Shown: one piece after another, positions 46,601 through 56,214 of the stretch
How the letters are laid out: each line of letters begins with the position of its first letter
Numbering within the stretch: the first letter of the stretch is position 1
Assembly (NCBI RefSeq): GCF_049243985.1
Contig: NC_135370.1
Location: 43,451,255 to 43,515,254, forward strand
Length of the DNA: 64,000 nucleotides
Reading direction: 5' to 3'
Origin: Paroedura picta
Taxonomy: Eukaryota > Chordata > Lepidosauria > Squamata > Gekkonidae
The notes under the pieces: generated by a model
The model's input: only the letters and a program-made list of their open reading frames with translations
Database searches by the model: none
Told to the model about the DNA's origin: nothing
Program-made: the position numbers and the translations under genes

Positions 46601-49600
46601 GCAAGGGGAAGAGGAAATACAATTTTCCCTCTCTTGTGGTTCCCATTTACGTACTTTCTAATTTTCTTTTAGTATTTCAGCTGTTCAAATAATGTGCACT
46701 GAAACTTAATGAGAAACAGAGCTAAATGAAACCACACTCTGCAGTCAGAACATAATCTAATTTATCTGGTTTATCATTCAGGGAAGTGGCAGGCATTTCC
46801 AAGAATAAACAGTGGCATATTTCATGTTGAAAGATGCGAACAGGATCAGGCAAGTCACAGAATTGCCACTGTTGCAATCCCTGGGTTTTTACATTTGTTC
46901 TGACAGAGAGCAAGCCTCTATCAGGAACAAATTTGCAACTTTAGTCCACCATTTCTGATGAGATGATTAGTTACGGAAGAACCTTTTTGGGAAATCGGTG
47001 AGGTTTCCCAGCTGCAGGAACGTCTGGTTAGAAGACAAGGGCGCTACTTCATTTTTTAAATGCCTTAACCGGACCAGTCATTGTGAAGTAATATATGATT
47101 CTGCTCACATTCTGCTGCATGCTATTAAGCCTTATTGATTTCAGCTCCTTGAGCAGAGAAGAACTCAGATAGGCACACAGGACTTCCACAGGCACAAGAA
47201 CTTCCTGGTTCCTTCAATGCGGAGGCTGCTTCATAGAGTCTGATTGTACGTGCAGAGCTGGTGGCTGCTGAAATTAATAGGAAATCTTGCTTGTACAGAA
47301 GAAGAAGAAGAAGAGTTGGTTCTTATATGCCGCTTTTCCCTACCCGAAGGAGGCTCAAAGCGGCTTACAGTCGCCTTCCCTTTCCTCTCCCCACAACAGA
47401 CACCCTGTGGGGTGAGTGAGGCTGAGAGAGTGCTGATATCACTGCTCGGTCAGAACAGTTTTATCAGCGCCGTGGGGAGCCCAAGGTCACCCAGCTGGAT
47501 GCATGTGGGGGAGCACAGAATCGAACCTGGCATGCCAGATTAGAAGTCCGCACTCCTAACCACTACACCAAACTGGCTCTCCAGGAGCTCCATTTATTCA
47601 TAAGAGCCTGCAGAGTGGGAATCTCTGTGTTAGGGATTTATTGTTAACTTTGCTTTCCTTTATCATTAATTACAGAAAATTACAGAGTTTTGAGTTTAAC
47701 TCCCTGGTCTTGGGATGAAATAGTTGTCAGCAAATCCTTTGCAGGAATGTTTCACACTTATATGGAGACAGATGGGGCCAGCAGCAAATGGTGGGGAGGG
47801 AGCCTTTGATCACTGACATAGACAGTTTTATTTTTCTTAGGTTTTTGTAAACTAAAACTGAATTCCAGGGGACTGATTGGCTGTTTTGGCAAAGAATTAT
47901 CATATGGCTGTATTTGGATGTGCGACACGGTTTACTAATGTAACAGAATTAACATTCGCTATATATTCCCACTGACCTGTAGGGAGTTCTTAGTCTGAGG
48001 AAGAGTGCTTGCACTCGAAAGCTCATGCCTTGAATAAATCTTTGTTGGTCTTAAAGGTGCTACTGGACTCTGATTTGATTGTACAGAAATTGTGTTACAG
48101 TAATTAAAATAATATCATTGATGAATGACAAATGTGTTTGAGGAAAGTGTTTTAAAAGGATGGGGTTCATTCCTGTAATGACTCCAGCATTCTACGGAAA
48201 ACAGCATGCCACAAAACAATGTGGCTACGCAAGACCCACATCAAATAATAGCCACATGGATCAAGAGACTGCAGTGAGGAAAGGAAAGGGGGTGAAATGG
48301 TCCTCCTCTGTTTTCTAGTAGCACAGCTCTGCCAACAGAAGAATGAGTTGTTTCGTTCCCTCCCCTCCTCTCCCCATGGCAGCCTCCCTATCAGAGTGAT
48401 TATTACTCCATGCAGGTCTCACAACCCCGTAAAGAAACTTTCCCAAGGCTGGAACGGACTGCTAGGGGAGGGGACGTGGGAAGAATTTTCAAAGGTCGCT
48501 TCCTTCTACTGACAAATAATTGAATCCCAACCCGTATTATTTGGCAGGGAATCTGGGACATTGAAATCCAGCTGATTGAGGCAGGGATAAACCAGACTCG
48601 TTTGCCCTGTTTTTCTTGGCCTATCCCCTAGTTCATGTTATCGGGCCCATTATTTCTCAAACCTTGTTAACCGATCTCACCACCGGGCATTCATGCTCAC
48701 CAGGTTAAACATTTTTCCATCTGCGGTGCTATCAGGGAGATATAAAGGTATTCCTTTAGAAGGCACATGTTGCAAGTTTGGCTCATCTGAGCCCGATTCT
48801 GTCTCTCACATGCTATTGCACTGCCCACCATTTTCTGAGCTTCGTCACCGACTGAAAGACCTAATCTTGAGTGATTCTGTGCTTTCTTGCGGTAGGGATA
48901 CACAATTTTTACTAGGAGACAAGCTTCCCATTGTAACAGAGAAGGTGGCTGAATTTTTGGCCACAGTTCTGTAAGAAAAGATTTGCACCTGCATGACATA
49001 ACTTGTCTCTCTCTTTTAGGATGTCTGTGTTTTCCCCTCTAGTTCGGGGGTCATCGGTCTGTGGGCCAGTACTGGTCCGAGAAGGCCTCGGTACCAGGCC
49101 GGCAGCGGCCGCAACTGCCTCCCCCCCCCCCTGCAACATGAAGTTCTCCAGGCCATGAGCGAAGCAGCCCAGCTATCTTCTCACTGTGAGGGTGGGAAAG
49201 AGGCAGGCGCGGCCACTGGCACGCCGGTGGACACAAATGTACATGCGCGGAGCTGCTGCTCATATGCGTTGCGCCCCCTGCTGCTGCAAACGAGCATGCG
49301 CGGCAACTCTGCACATGCGCGTTTGCACACAACTGCTGCGCATGCGTGGCACCCAGGCCACCGGCTCTCCCCCACCCCCGGAGGCGGTCCTCAACCACAA
49401 AAAGGTTGGGGACCGCTGCCCTAGTTGATTTTATTAGCAACTAACTCTTAATTCCTATTTTAAATATCCTATAAATGTTTTATTCAATTCATATTTTAAT
49501 TTTGTCTTGTTATATCCATCATTCCATTATTTAGGTTTCATTATTACTACTATCACTAAAATCTGTTTATTCCAAATAGTGATTGTGATTATGCACTTAG

Positions 49601-51280
49601 ATGGTTATTCCTAAGCCATTAAAGGTTTTTGCAATTGAAAGTTAAATTGAGTCCCAACTGATATCTCTTGGATGTTTTATATTGCTAAATATGAATACAC
49701 ATTAATTTTATCTTTATTTTCTTATTTTCATGTGTGTTTCTAGCTGTATATGAGAAGAAATATTTACCTGGTAAGTGCATTCTACTTTTCCCTTTCAGGC
49801 CTTATCTCCCGAGGAAGCCTCTTCCACTGAGAAACCTCCCTGTCAGGAACTTATTCCGGAAGTTTAGTCAGAATTTGTTTTGCATTAATTTCATCCCATT
49901 GGATCTGGTCTGCCCCTCCAGGGCAAGAGAGAACTCTGCTCCATCCTCTGTATGGCAGCCTTTTAAATACCTGAAGATGGTTATCAGATCTCCTCTCAGT
50001 CGTCTCTTCTTCAGGCTAAACAGACCAAGCTCTCCCAACCTTTCTTCATATGTCTTGGTCTCCAAACCCCTCACCATCTTTGTTGTCCTCCTCTGGATAT
50101 GCTCCAGTTTGTCTACATCCCTCTTCAACTGTGGTGCCCAAAACTGAACACAGTACTTCCAAGTGAGGCCAAACCAGAGCAGAGTAAAATGGTACCATCA
50201 CCTCCCGTGATCTGGACACGATACTCCGTCTGATACAGCCCAAACTCCCATTTGCCTTTTTAGCCACCGAGTCACACTGTTGACTCAAGTTCAATGTGTG
50301 GTCTACTAAGACTCCTAGATCCTTTTCACACTTGCTACTGCCAAGACAAGTCTCCCCCATCTTATATTGATGTATTTGCTTTTTCCTACCTAAATGCAGA
50401 ACTTTACATTTGTCCCTATTGAATTTCATTTTATTTAATTTAGCCCAGTTCTCAAGCCTATCAAGATCATCCTGGTTTGCCATTGCCTGCCTCCAAGTCA
50501 CAACTCTGGTATTCCTTGGAGGTCTCCAATCCATATACTAGACAGGGCTGGATCTCCTTTGCAGCCGAGATCCGATGATATCAGTCTAGCCTGGGCCACC
50601 CAGGCCAAGATCAGAAAGGGCCAACACAATTAAGAAAGGAAATCTGATACAGATAATACACATCGTGATAGGAGACTGCTTTGTAGGGAACTTGCAGCTC
50701 CTTCCCACGGTGCTAGTAGACAATAACGTGGAGAAAAAGCAATTTTAAAAAAGCACCATAAAATATTATTGGCCTCACCATGCTTTCTGATCTGGCACAT
50801 CAGGAGCAGTTTCCCACTCAGTAATACCTACATTATGGAAAATTGGTTGGAAGTTATCAACTGAGCTGTTCACCAATGTGGGCCCTAAGCTGCCCCTTGG
50901 CCTTGCACAGCAGAATGGAAACGGCTGTCAAATGCTAATAAACATCAAGCTATGAGGAAAAAAGGTCCAGTGACTGCTGATGTTATCTGGCTTGTCTGAC
51001 AGATGCTAAACGTGCGTCTTAAACTGTAATGGAATAATGCCCAGAGGACACAATCCTTGCTCCTCTCTGATAGAATAATTCTTTTGTTTCAGATAAAACC
51101 TGGACAACAGTCCTAGTAATAATTTCCACAGTCATTGTATCAGTCTCTGCAGCATTTCTCTGGTTCCTGTACCAAAGGAAGGTTTCTTCTGCTCCTTCTA
51201 CAACACAGAATTTCTCCAGGCAAGTGCTGTGTAACGATGAATTGATTCTCATAGACGAGGAGAACGAATATACGGCCTAA
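34413..51280 (+). CDS. CD302: CD302 (CLEC13A, DCL-1), complete, six coding exons
   Basis: CD302 is a small type I C-type lectin receptor of monocytes, macrophages, dendritic cells and liver, tied to uptake, adhesion and migration. Six exons (34413-34497, 41710-41808, 43097-43219, 45390-45563, 49744-49770, 51093-51280) join in frame to 231 residues. Human CD302 has 232. They encode a signal peptide (about 1-28), one CTLD (about 30-159), a short stalk, a membrane helix (about 174-196) and a tail ending in acidic EENEYTA. Close matches to human include [38 protein letters not shown] and EENEY. The lectin domain lacks a canonical calcium-sugar motif. Introns total about 16 kb, and the first is 7.2 kb. 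Confidence 0.97.
34661..36427. other. CD302 intron 1, no feature recognised
   Basis: AT-rich unique-looking sequence. A short L2-like tip may lie near 34910-34970 (GGAAGGGTGGGCTATAAGAA). No exon signal was seen. Confidence 0.45.
36430..36725 (+). mobile_element. Sauria-type SINE
   Basis: Head GAGCCTCTTGTGGCGCAGAG, end GGTCAGACATGACTCGGTGC and GGGGATACCTTTACCTTTAG. Confidence 0.9.
37280..38540 (-). mobile_element. L2-type LINE, endonuclease and reverse transcriptase pieces
   Basis: Minus-strand pieces read [26 protein letters not shown] and [19 protein letters not shown] (reverse transcriptase end), and [20 protein letters not shown] with [11 protein letters not shown] (endonuclease-type core). 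The frame is broken, and a MITE (38297-38438) splits the endonuclease region. Confidence 0.8.
38297..38438. mobile_element. Palindromic hAT MITE, 142 bases, inside the L2 LINE
   Basis: Hairpin of the same family as 26822 and 60459 (TAGTCAACTTGAGGTCCTCC). The target duplication is decayed or imperfect. Confidence 0.85.
39100..39420 (+). mobile_element. L2-type LINE 3' end
   Basis: Ends GTAAGCCACTTCAAGCAGG, AGCATAGAAATATATTCTAA, ATAAATTAATAAATAAG. The stretch 38541-39099 shows no recognised feature. Confidence 0.65.
39795..40030 (-). mobile_element. L2-type LINE 3' end
   Basis: Minus orientation, with GCCTGGTGGAAGAGCTCTG shared with 9990 and 15375. Starts in a TTTA-rich microsatellite. Confidence 0.6.
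40125..40143. repeat. Poly-G run
   Basis: About 19 G in a row, a possible G-quadruplex former and an assembly weak point. Confidence 0.9.
40845..41420 (+). mobile_element. L2-type LINE 3' end
   Basis: Shows GGTCCTGCCTACCTGAGGGA, GTGGAACAAGCTCCCGGAAG, CTTCCACCAGGCATTTGG and a tip GAAGCGGGATATAAATTTAA. Confidence 0.75.
41467..41665 (+). mobile_element. 5S-rRNA-like SINE
   Basis: Contains AATCTCATCAGATCTCAGAA, GTTAAGCAGGGTTG and GTAAGTATTTGG, colinear with the 5S rRNA gene promoter region, then AAAACCCTATGAGGTCCCC. It ends about 45 bases before CD302 exon 2. Confidence 0.85.
41710..41808 (+). CDS. CD302: CD302 exon 2, start of the lectin domain
   Basis: The acceptor is cttggacag and the donor gtaatg. 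The exon encodes [21 protein letters not shown] and DDARELCRG. Human CD302 reads CPSSTWIQFQDSCYIF at the same place. The exon begins with two bases of a split codon, so it can accept CD302 exon 1 or LY75 exon 19184-19351 in frame. Confidence 0.95.
41971..42157 (+). mobile_element. hAT-like element with TAGGG ends
   Basis: Ends TAGGGTCGCCAGCCTGG and inverted TTAGGCCTGCCAGCTCTGG. Flanks TGCATAAT and TGCTTTAT match at 6 of 8. Confidence 0.65.
42370..42706. mobile_element. hAT-like element
   Basis: Ends CAGTCATTTTCAAACTTTG and inverted CAGTGGTTTACAAACTGTG. No clear target duplication. Confidence 0.55.
43097..43219 (+). CDS. CD302: CD302 exon 3, middle of the lectin domain
   Basis: The borders are ctttgcag and gtaagt. 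The exon encodes [35 protein letters not shown]. The human counterpart is HGADMISIHNEEENAFIL and LLGMFYDTDD. The length of 123 bases equals that of the parallel LY75 exon 3297-3419, as expected for duplicated lectin domains. Confidence 0.96.
43250..43465 (+). mobile_element. tRNA-derived SINE
   Basis: GAGCCAGCTTGGTGTAGTGA, GAGTCCTCTGCTCCTCC and AGTTGCTTTGAGACTC. It starts about 30 bases after the CD302 exon 3 donor. Confidence 0.82.
43590..43980 (+). mobile_element. L1 LINE, 3' end
   Basis: Encodes [38 protein letters not shown] and [10 protein letters not shown], the C-terminal end of L1 ORF2, then an A-rich tail. Confidence 0.75.
44002..44181. mobile_element. Penelope-like relic, inverted dimer
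   Basis: Two outward copies share CACACCTTGAATAAATCTTT. CTCCATTAA lies on both sides (43993-44001, 44182-44190). Confidence 0.75.
44191..45389. other. CD302 intron 3, no feature recognised
   Basis: No exon signal or clear repeat end. Confidence 0.4.
45390..45563 (+). CDS. CD302: CD302 exon 4, end of the lectin domain
   Basis: The acceptor is ttattacag. The exon encodes [39 protein letters not shown] and EVLCEAT. NFT is a possible N-glycosylation site, placed like NMT in human. Of two nearby donors, gtacgt at 45564 was chosen because it leaves the one base that exon 5 needs. Confidence 0.94.
45770..45905 (+). mobile_element. L2-type LINE 3' tip
   Basis: GTTGTTAGCCGCCCTGAGAT, GATACAAATCAAATAAACAA. 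Confidence 0.6.
45916..46220 (+). mobile_element. Sauria-type SINE
   Basis: Full family copy with a run of 14 G in the body (about 46068) and an ACCTTT tail. Confidence 0.9.
46370..46610. repeat. Purine-rich tract
   Basis: The plus strand is mostly A and G for about 240 bases (GGAGAAGGGAGAAGGAAGAC and similar). The rest of 46221-47290 shows no recognised gene. Confidence 0.7.
47293..47582 (-). mobile_element. tRNA-derived SINE
   Basis: AGAAGAAGAAGAGTTGGTTC tail side, CACCCAGCTGGATGCATG and CCACTACACCAAACTGGC head side, reverse orientation. Confidence 0.88.
47991..48090 (+). mobile_element. Penelope-like relic with hammerhead-like core
   Basis: Contains CTGAGGA, a 6-bp stem with a TT loop (GAGTGC/GCACTC) and GAAA at 47995-48020, the order of a type I hammerhead core, then AAATCTTTGTTGGTCTTAAA. 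Confidence 0.65.
48530..49640 (+). mobile_element. LINE C-terminal end with zinc-finger-like motif, split by a hAT
   Basis: Encodes [34 protein letters not shown] (a Cys and Cys-His-Cys-like end) and VAEFLATVL, like the C-termini of several non-LTR reverse transcriptases. The 3' tail continues after the hAT at 49045-49418 and ends near CATTAAAGGTTTTTGCA. The clade was not settled. Confidence 0.6.
49045..49418. mobile_element. GC-rich hAT element, near-perfect target duplication
   Basis: Inverted end CAGCGGTCCCCAACCTTT on the right, decayed CGGGGGTCATCGGTC on the left. Flanks CTCTAGTT and CCCTAGTT match at 7 of 8. Inserted in the LINE tail. Confidence 0.8.
49744..49770 (+). CDS. CD302: CD302 exon 5, 27-base microexon for the stalk
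   Basis: The exon lies between gtttctag and gtaagt and encodes VYEKKYLP, matching the human stalk IPYKRKYLSD. It is too short to be found by open frame alone. It is supported by matching phases on both sides and by the human likeness. A CR1 LINE starts only about 16 bases after its donor. Confidence 0.88.
49786..50535 (-). mobile_element. CR1 LINE, reverse transcriptase end and 3' UTR
   Basis: Minus-strand frames read [58 protein letters not shown] and [20 protein letters not shown], the end of CR1 reverse transcriptase. A second frame carries the last part, so it has at least one frameshift. Confidence 0.93.
50480..50620 (-). mobile_element. 5S-rRNA-like SINE, 5' part
   Basis: Minus strand shows GGCCTGGGTGGCCCAGGC and GGTATTCC-type words of the family beside the CR1. 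Confidence 0.55.
51093..51280 (+). CDS. CD302: CD302 exon 6, membrane helix and tail, stop
   Basis: The acceptor is cttttgtttcag. The exon encodes [30 protein letters not shown], a serine and threonine-rich stretch, and a tail ending [13 protein letters not shown], then TAA at 51278-51280. The human tail ends VLVVGEENEYPVQFD. The acidic and tyrosine part is kept. Confidence 0.96.
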
Positions 51281-51574
51281 ACTGCGATTAATTTATAAAG
51301 ACATGGCAATATAAGGGAACAACTGGCAGCGGTCCTACAAGGAAATTGAAAGGAGTCGAAAGGAATGGACAACACTAGTCGAAGCACCTTCTGTATGCAG
51401 CCAGGTAGTTTGAAATGTGCAATTGTTTTCATGAAATGAGTTGTGCTTTCTCACAGGAAGCCATTCCCTGCACATAAAATAGCTGTTGTGGAAACTCTAT
51501 GTGATTACACTTGGAGGCTGTCCATGGGGTGGGGGGAGAGAAACGGATACAGCAAGTCATATTGCAAAATATGT

Positions 51575-52540
51575 ATTTGGGGGCCTCAACCCAGGTGATG
51601 ATATGGAAGGAACAAGCCCACTAGGTCTTGTGGATGGTTCTAATCCATTGAACATTAAAGACAATAACAAATAACCTCGGTCTACTTGTTCTTCTTTCCC
51701 CAGACCACTTGTTCCTGTGATACTGGCTGCAGATTTGAACTGGAACACCTCCCCTTTCGTAGGTGGATGGGATTCCCCTCTGATTCTCTCTCTCTCTCAA
51801 GCAGGAACATGCAAGATTCACTGGCCGGGTGGAGGAGGGAAATCCCATCTTTCTTCCCCTTTGCTAGCTCATCCTCATTTCCCATGGAAGTAAAACCTGC
51901 CCTCAGCTTGCAGGTACACCTCCACTCACAGGCAAACTCACAGGGAGGGGGATTTTTGCTCATTTGCCTGTTCTCCATTTTCCCCCTCTATCCCTTTTTT
52001 CACCATTCTTCACCCAGCGAGGCCCCTTTTTGCCATTCTGTTTCCCTTCTCACTACAGCCACTACTTTGTTTGCTGGGCTACTTTCACATGACTGTTCAC
52101 ACATTCCCAGTTCTTCCACAGCCCACCGCTCCCCCACCACTACCGCCACCATCACCATCACTTAGAATTGCCTGGGCCATGTTCAGTGTTTACAGTAACT
52201 CCAATCCAGCAAAGTACAGAAGTCCTTTTGAATCTGCCCTGATTACAAAAGCAGAGGCCTCTTCCACTTATCAAGGTGTGTGAACAACAATCTTCCATCC
52301 CGCATTACTGTGCTAACCTTACTTCAGACAAGTTACACACCTGAAAGGGGAGGTGTTTCAGGTCAAATCTGCAAGTCAGTATCACAGGAACAAGTGGTCT
52401 GGGGAAAGAAGGACAAGTAGACAGAGGTTATTTGTTATTGAATTGCCTTTAATGTTTGATTTGATTAGAACCATCCACAAGAGCCAGTGAGCTCGTTCCT
52501 TCCGCATCAGTTCACATTACCTGGGTTGAACCCAAAGCTG
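51575..52540. mobile_element. Foldback element with about 200-base inverted repeats
   Basis: The left arm (51575-51767) and right arm (52334-52540) are inverted copies, sharing CTTGTGGATGGTTCTAAT and ACTTGTTCCTGTGATACTGG-type words. The 566-base core has no known frame. It starts 295 bases after the CD302 stop. Confidence 0.8.
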
Positions 52541-52824
52541 TGGCAAGCAAAGCAGTACAAGCACAAAGTTTGCCCAAGCAACTGCCCTTGTACAGGCATC
52601 TGGTCTTCTTGCGCTGCTGTCCTCCGTCTCTAAAAGCGCATGGCATTTGGATATTAAAACCTGTGGGCTGCACTTTGTTACTGAAGTCTTGTGTACTCTG
52701 CAAATATGTATTTAATGAATTTTGTAACTAAATGTCAATTATGTCTGTATTAAGACAGATAGGGGAAAGCCATAATTATCTCATCTATATTTTTATAAGC
52801 ATTTTAATACTTTTAATATTGTTA

Positions 52825-52830
52825 AATAAA
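52825..52830 (+). terminator. CD302: Candidate CD302 polyadenylation signal
   Basis: AATAAA is followed by CCTTTGTCTTCTATGGG. An ATTAAA lies at 52653, followed by a TG-rich stretch. Either could end the transcript. Confidence 0.35.
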
Positions 52831-52859
52831 CCTTTGTCTTCTATGGGCTCTGGTATTAT

Positions 52860-54900
52860 TGAGAACCCAACAGGTCAGTCGTTGCACATAGCTGGATTCA
52901 GGAAATCAACTGAAACAGGCCTTCCAAGAACTGTTTACATGATAAATGAAAACCGGATTACTTATGAATTGCAACCGGAATATAAATTAAACAAGTATTT
53001 GGTCAGACTAATTAGCAGATGGTTGAATGCTTCAGGGCAGATTCCATAGCCTTCGTGTGGCACCATACATTTTTTATTTATTGTACTTTTAAATGGTTTA
53101 CTTAATTCTGCACAAACCTCTGGACTGTCCCATTGACTTCAACTTTTTATCACGTGGGAAAGGCTGCTCTGCAAGCTCTCCTGAGGTCTGTAATGGCCAG
53201 CCATGGGATGCAGGGCTAGATGTGGACTGCCTGGCCTGACACCAGCTTCGCTAAGTTCACATTGGCAGCCATTGTATGAGCTACCAAGGCCTCACTTTGG
53301 ACAAGGTGCAGCCATGACTGTCCTCCAGGCTGTTCAGAGGAATGACCAAAAGCTTGAGCAGGACCCTGATTCACCAATGGGACATCTGCTTGCCCCTGCA
53401 AGGGTTCACATAGGGTCCACCTCAGTCCAGCAGGATAATTTCTTCAACAAATGCAAGTCCTCTTGATTGCAAAATGTGGGTGTGATTACTTTTACTAACC
53501 TTGCTTGAATGTCTCTTATCAACCTGCCCCAAGGATAGGTGAAGACTATACCCTGTCAGCCCTCTTGTTCATTCAGCCTATTCCCCTGCCTCAAAACAAT
53601 CACCTTTTGTTGCCTTCCTGGGGAGCTCCCCCAACTTGGAGATCAAAACAGGAAATCCACTGAGACTCAATCTAGACTCACCCCTAATGCCTGTATGTTA
53701 CAATCATTTACTTATTCCTTTGGGCTGGCTCCTGTAACTTGATGCTGCTGCACCAGCCAAAGGTTTCTTCTTATCTCCTTGCACAGAGGCTGTTTTTATT
53801 TCTCTGGGACTAAGGGATGTTTCCTTGCCACACAGGAGAATCCCTCCAGTGCCTGACTTTCTCATTATTTCCTTGTAACCTTTGGAAGCTCTGCCTAACT
53901 CCAGCTTCCAATCTCCAACTTCAAATCTCTGGATCATTAAAAATGGGTCTTAATCTATCCAGCTCTGTAGTCTGATAGGTAAACGTTTCTGTTCATCCTC
54001 TTAAAAAGCTTTCCTTTCTCCTTCTTTAAAATCCCTGTCTCCTCTTCCTCCTGTTTGCCAGTACAGAAATCTCACTCTGCCAGCAGCTTGGCTCGCTCAC
54101 TTTTGTTCCTCTCATGCAACTATTGATGCACACACCCTTTTAAAATTGACAATTTCACTATTTTAATTGAGTACTTTTTCCAATTCTAGCACTCCTGTAT
54201 TTCCCTCACTAACTTCTAAACTTTATTTTGGGAAAGATCTGGTAGTTCCATGGCTACTGGTAGCTTAACTCTGAAGAGCTTTGAGCTTGCTTGCCTGGTA
54301 TCCAAGTGAAGATCTCTAAACCACAGTTTCCATTCACCCTAGCTGGCAAGTGTATCAGTCTTCCAAGAGAGCCAGGATGAGGTTTCTTCCATTCAAACAA
54401 TGGTTCAAGCTGAAGACTAGAAAAGATGGAGGTTTCTTTCTCTGAAACTTGGGTCAAAATGTTCATAGCTGCAAAAACTTAAAGAAGGTGGGAAGTAACC
54501 CAGATGCATTTTCAAGGACAAAAGCTCCTGAAGAAAGGGTTTAATTGGACCCAATACAACTGCAGGGCACTTGGCCTAATTGGCAAACCTATCCATTTGG
54601 TCAGATCACCTGATTAGCAACATATCCGATTGGTTGAGTTATATCATTTGCTACACATTTGATTGGTTAACTAGAGTTCAGGCCAACGCAGGTCCAGGAG
54701 CATATAGGAAAGATCTCTTTCTAGTTTTGCTACGTATCTGAATTATATCTGACCTCAGGCACTTCCAGACTGTGTGGATCATATGGACTAGGAACCTTGT
54801 CTTGGACTTTGGAACTCTATTAGACTCGTATCAGTAACATCTGGATCTTGACCAATGCTCGTAAATGTAGTTATTTCATTTTTATCATCTGTTCACTGCA
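52860..54900. other. Spacer between CD302 and MARCHF7, unassigned
   Basis: Short open frames only, with no family likeness. The base make-up suggests old transposon sequence, but no ends were found. Confidence 0.4.
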
Positions 54901-54905
54901 TTTTA

Positions 54906-55240
54906 GAAGTTGGTTCTTATGATGCTTTTCTCTACCTGGAGTCTCAAAATGGCTTGCAATCACCTAGTCTTCCCTCTCCCCATCACAAGACCCCCTGTGA
55001 GGTAGGTGAGGCTGAGAGAGCCCTGATATCACTGCTCCGGCAGAACAGCTTTATCAGTGCTGTGGCGAGCTCACCTGGCTGCATGTGGGAGAGCGCAGAT
55101 TCAAACCCAACTCACCAGATTAGAAGACAGCGCTCCTAACCACTACAGCAAGCTGATTTTTCCCACAGTTTTAGAGTAAGTCATTTTTTGGAGTTCTTAT
55201 ATGCCACTTTTCTCAACCCAAAGGAGTCTCAAAGCAGCTT
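54906..55240 (-). mobile_element. tRNA-derived SINE, one copy plus part of a second
   Basis: First copy 54906-55145 (CACCTGGCTGCATGTGGG, CCTAACCACTACAGCAAGC). The start of another lies at 55190-55240 (AAGGAGTCTCAAAGCAGC). Confidence 0.78.
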
Positions 55241-55324
55241 ACATTCATCATGTTCTGCCATGTTCAGCGTTGATGCCCATTTACACAGTGCAGCCACAAT
55301 ATTTTTAATAAATAAGACAGACAA

Positions 55325-56214
55325 ATAATTTGCATTGTATTTTATTTACCAAACAAATGACAACACTAGAAAACACGTCCATAACCAGTTCTTTTGCGGT
55401 GAATGTGGGTTCTAGAAAAGGTTCTTTAAGATAAATAGCTCAGTTAAGATTTTAAACCATTACGTTGTATTCCGGCCAGGAATGCTGAAATGCAAGTGTT
55501 TTACACGGCTGTAATTCCTCATTGGAACATCTACATAATATCAAATATAATCCGCAGGTTTGAAATCAGTACTTATAAAAAGCCATCATTAACACTTATT
55601 AGTAGCCCCTTGCAAGTTTATTGCTTTTAAGTTAAACGTTCCTCACGGAAAATATAGAAACTTAATATTAAACTTCACAGAACCCATTCATTCCTCTCAT
55701 TCATCCTATGGTGTAAACACTGGAAAGCAAAACAAGACTTCCCCCAAAGGTGTTTTCAAAATGGAAAGCTAGAACAGAAGTATCCCTTCCCGCCCCACCC
55801 CCATGACTTGCAAATGTACTTAACATTACCACTTAGTGCCAGAAGAAGAGCAAATGTGAGAAACATTTTTTCCAGAAGTTTTAACTGATTAAGGTAAGAA
55901 AAGGAAATCAATGTTTCTTGCCACATAAAAATCTAGTCTTTTAGAAGAAGGCATACAATGTCATAATCTCAATAGAGAAACAACTCCCAACAACAGACCA
56001 AATGCTCAGGTCTCCATGCTTCCAGTGTGCAACAGCAGGTTTCTGAATTCAGCAATGCTTTAGAAATCTCTTAACAGTAGCCGGTGTGCCTTACTAAAGA
56101 AATGCATACTGATGGGTACCAAGGGTCAGTGGCCCATCCAAGCTTCTGGTGGCGTTTACGCAGCATCAAGCGGTCTACCAGGATCACCGTCTTCAGAATC
56201 GTCGTCTGAAGCTG
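55325..56214 (-). CDS. MARCHF7: MARCHF7 terminal exon: last codons, stop and 3' untranslated region
   Basis: The coding part is 56156-56214 and encodes (T)(A)[17 protein letters not shown] then TAA at 56158-56156. The acceptor has two AGs three bases apart (cagcag), so the exon may start at 56214 or 56211. The second choice gives ETSDDD, nearer human ETSEDD. The remaining 0.8 kb is a repeat-free 3' untranslated region. Confidence 0.93.

Larger units (their letters stand above)
51281..52850 (+). other. CD302: Probable CD302 3' untranslated region
   Basis: The sequence after the CD302 stop contains a foldback transposon (51575-52540), then ATTAAA at 52653-52658 and AATAAA at 52825-52830. If the distal signals are used, the mRNA would carry the whole inverted repeat. 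The end is not proven. Confidence 0.4.

Noticed and set aside
52732-53049. 105-codon frame with a hydrophobic start
   Set aside because: No family likeness, no exon signals, and it lies at the probable 3' end of CD302.
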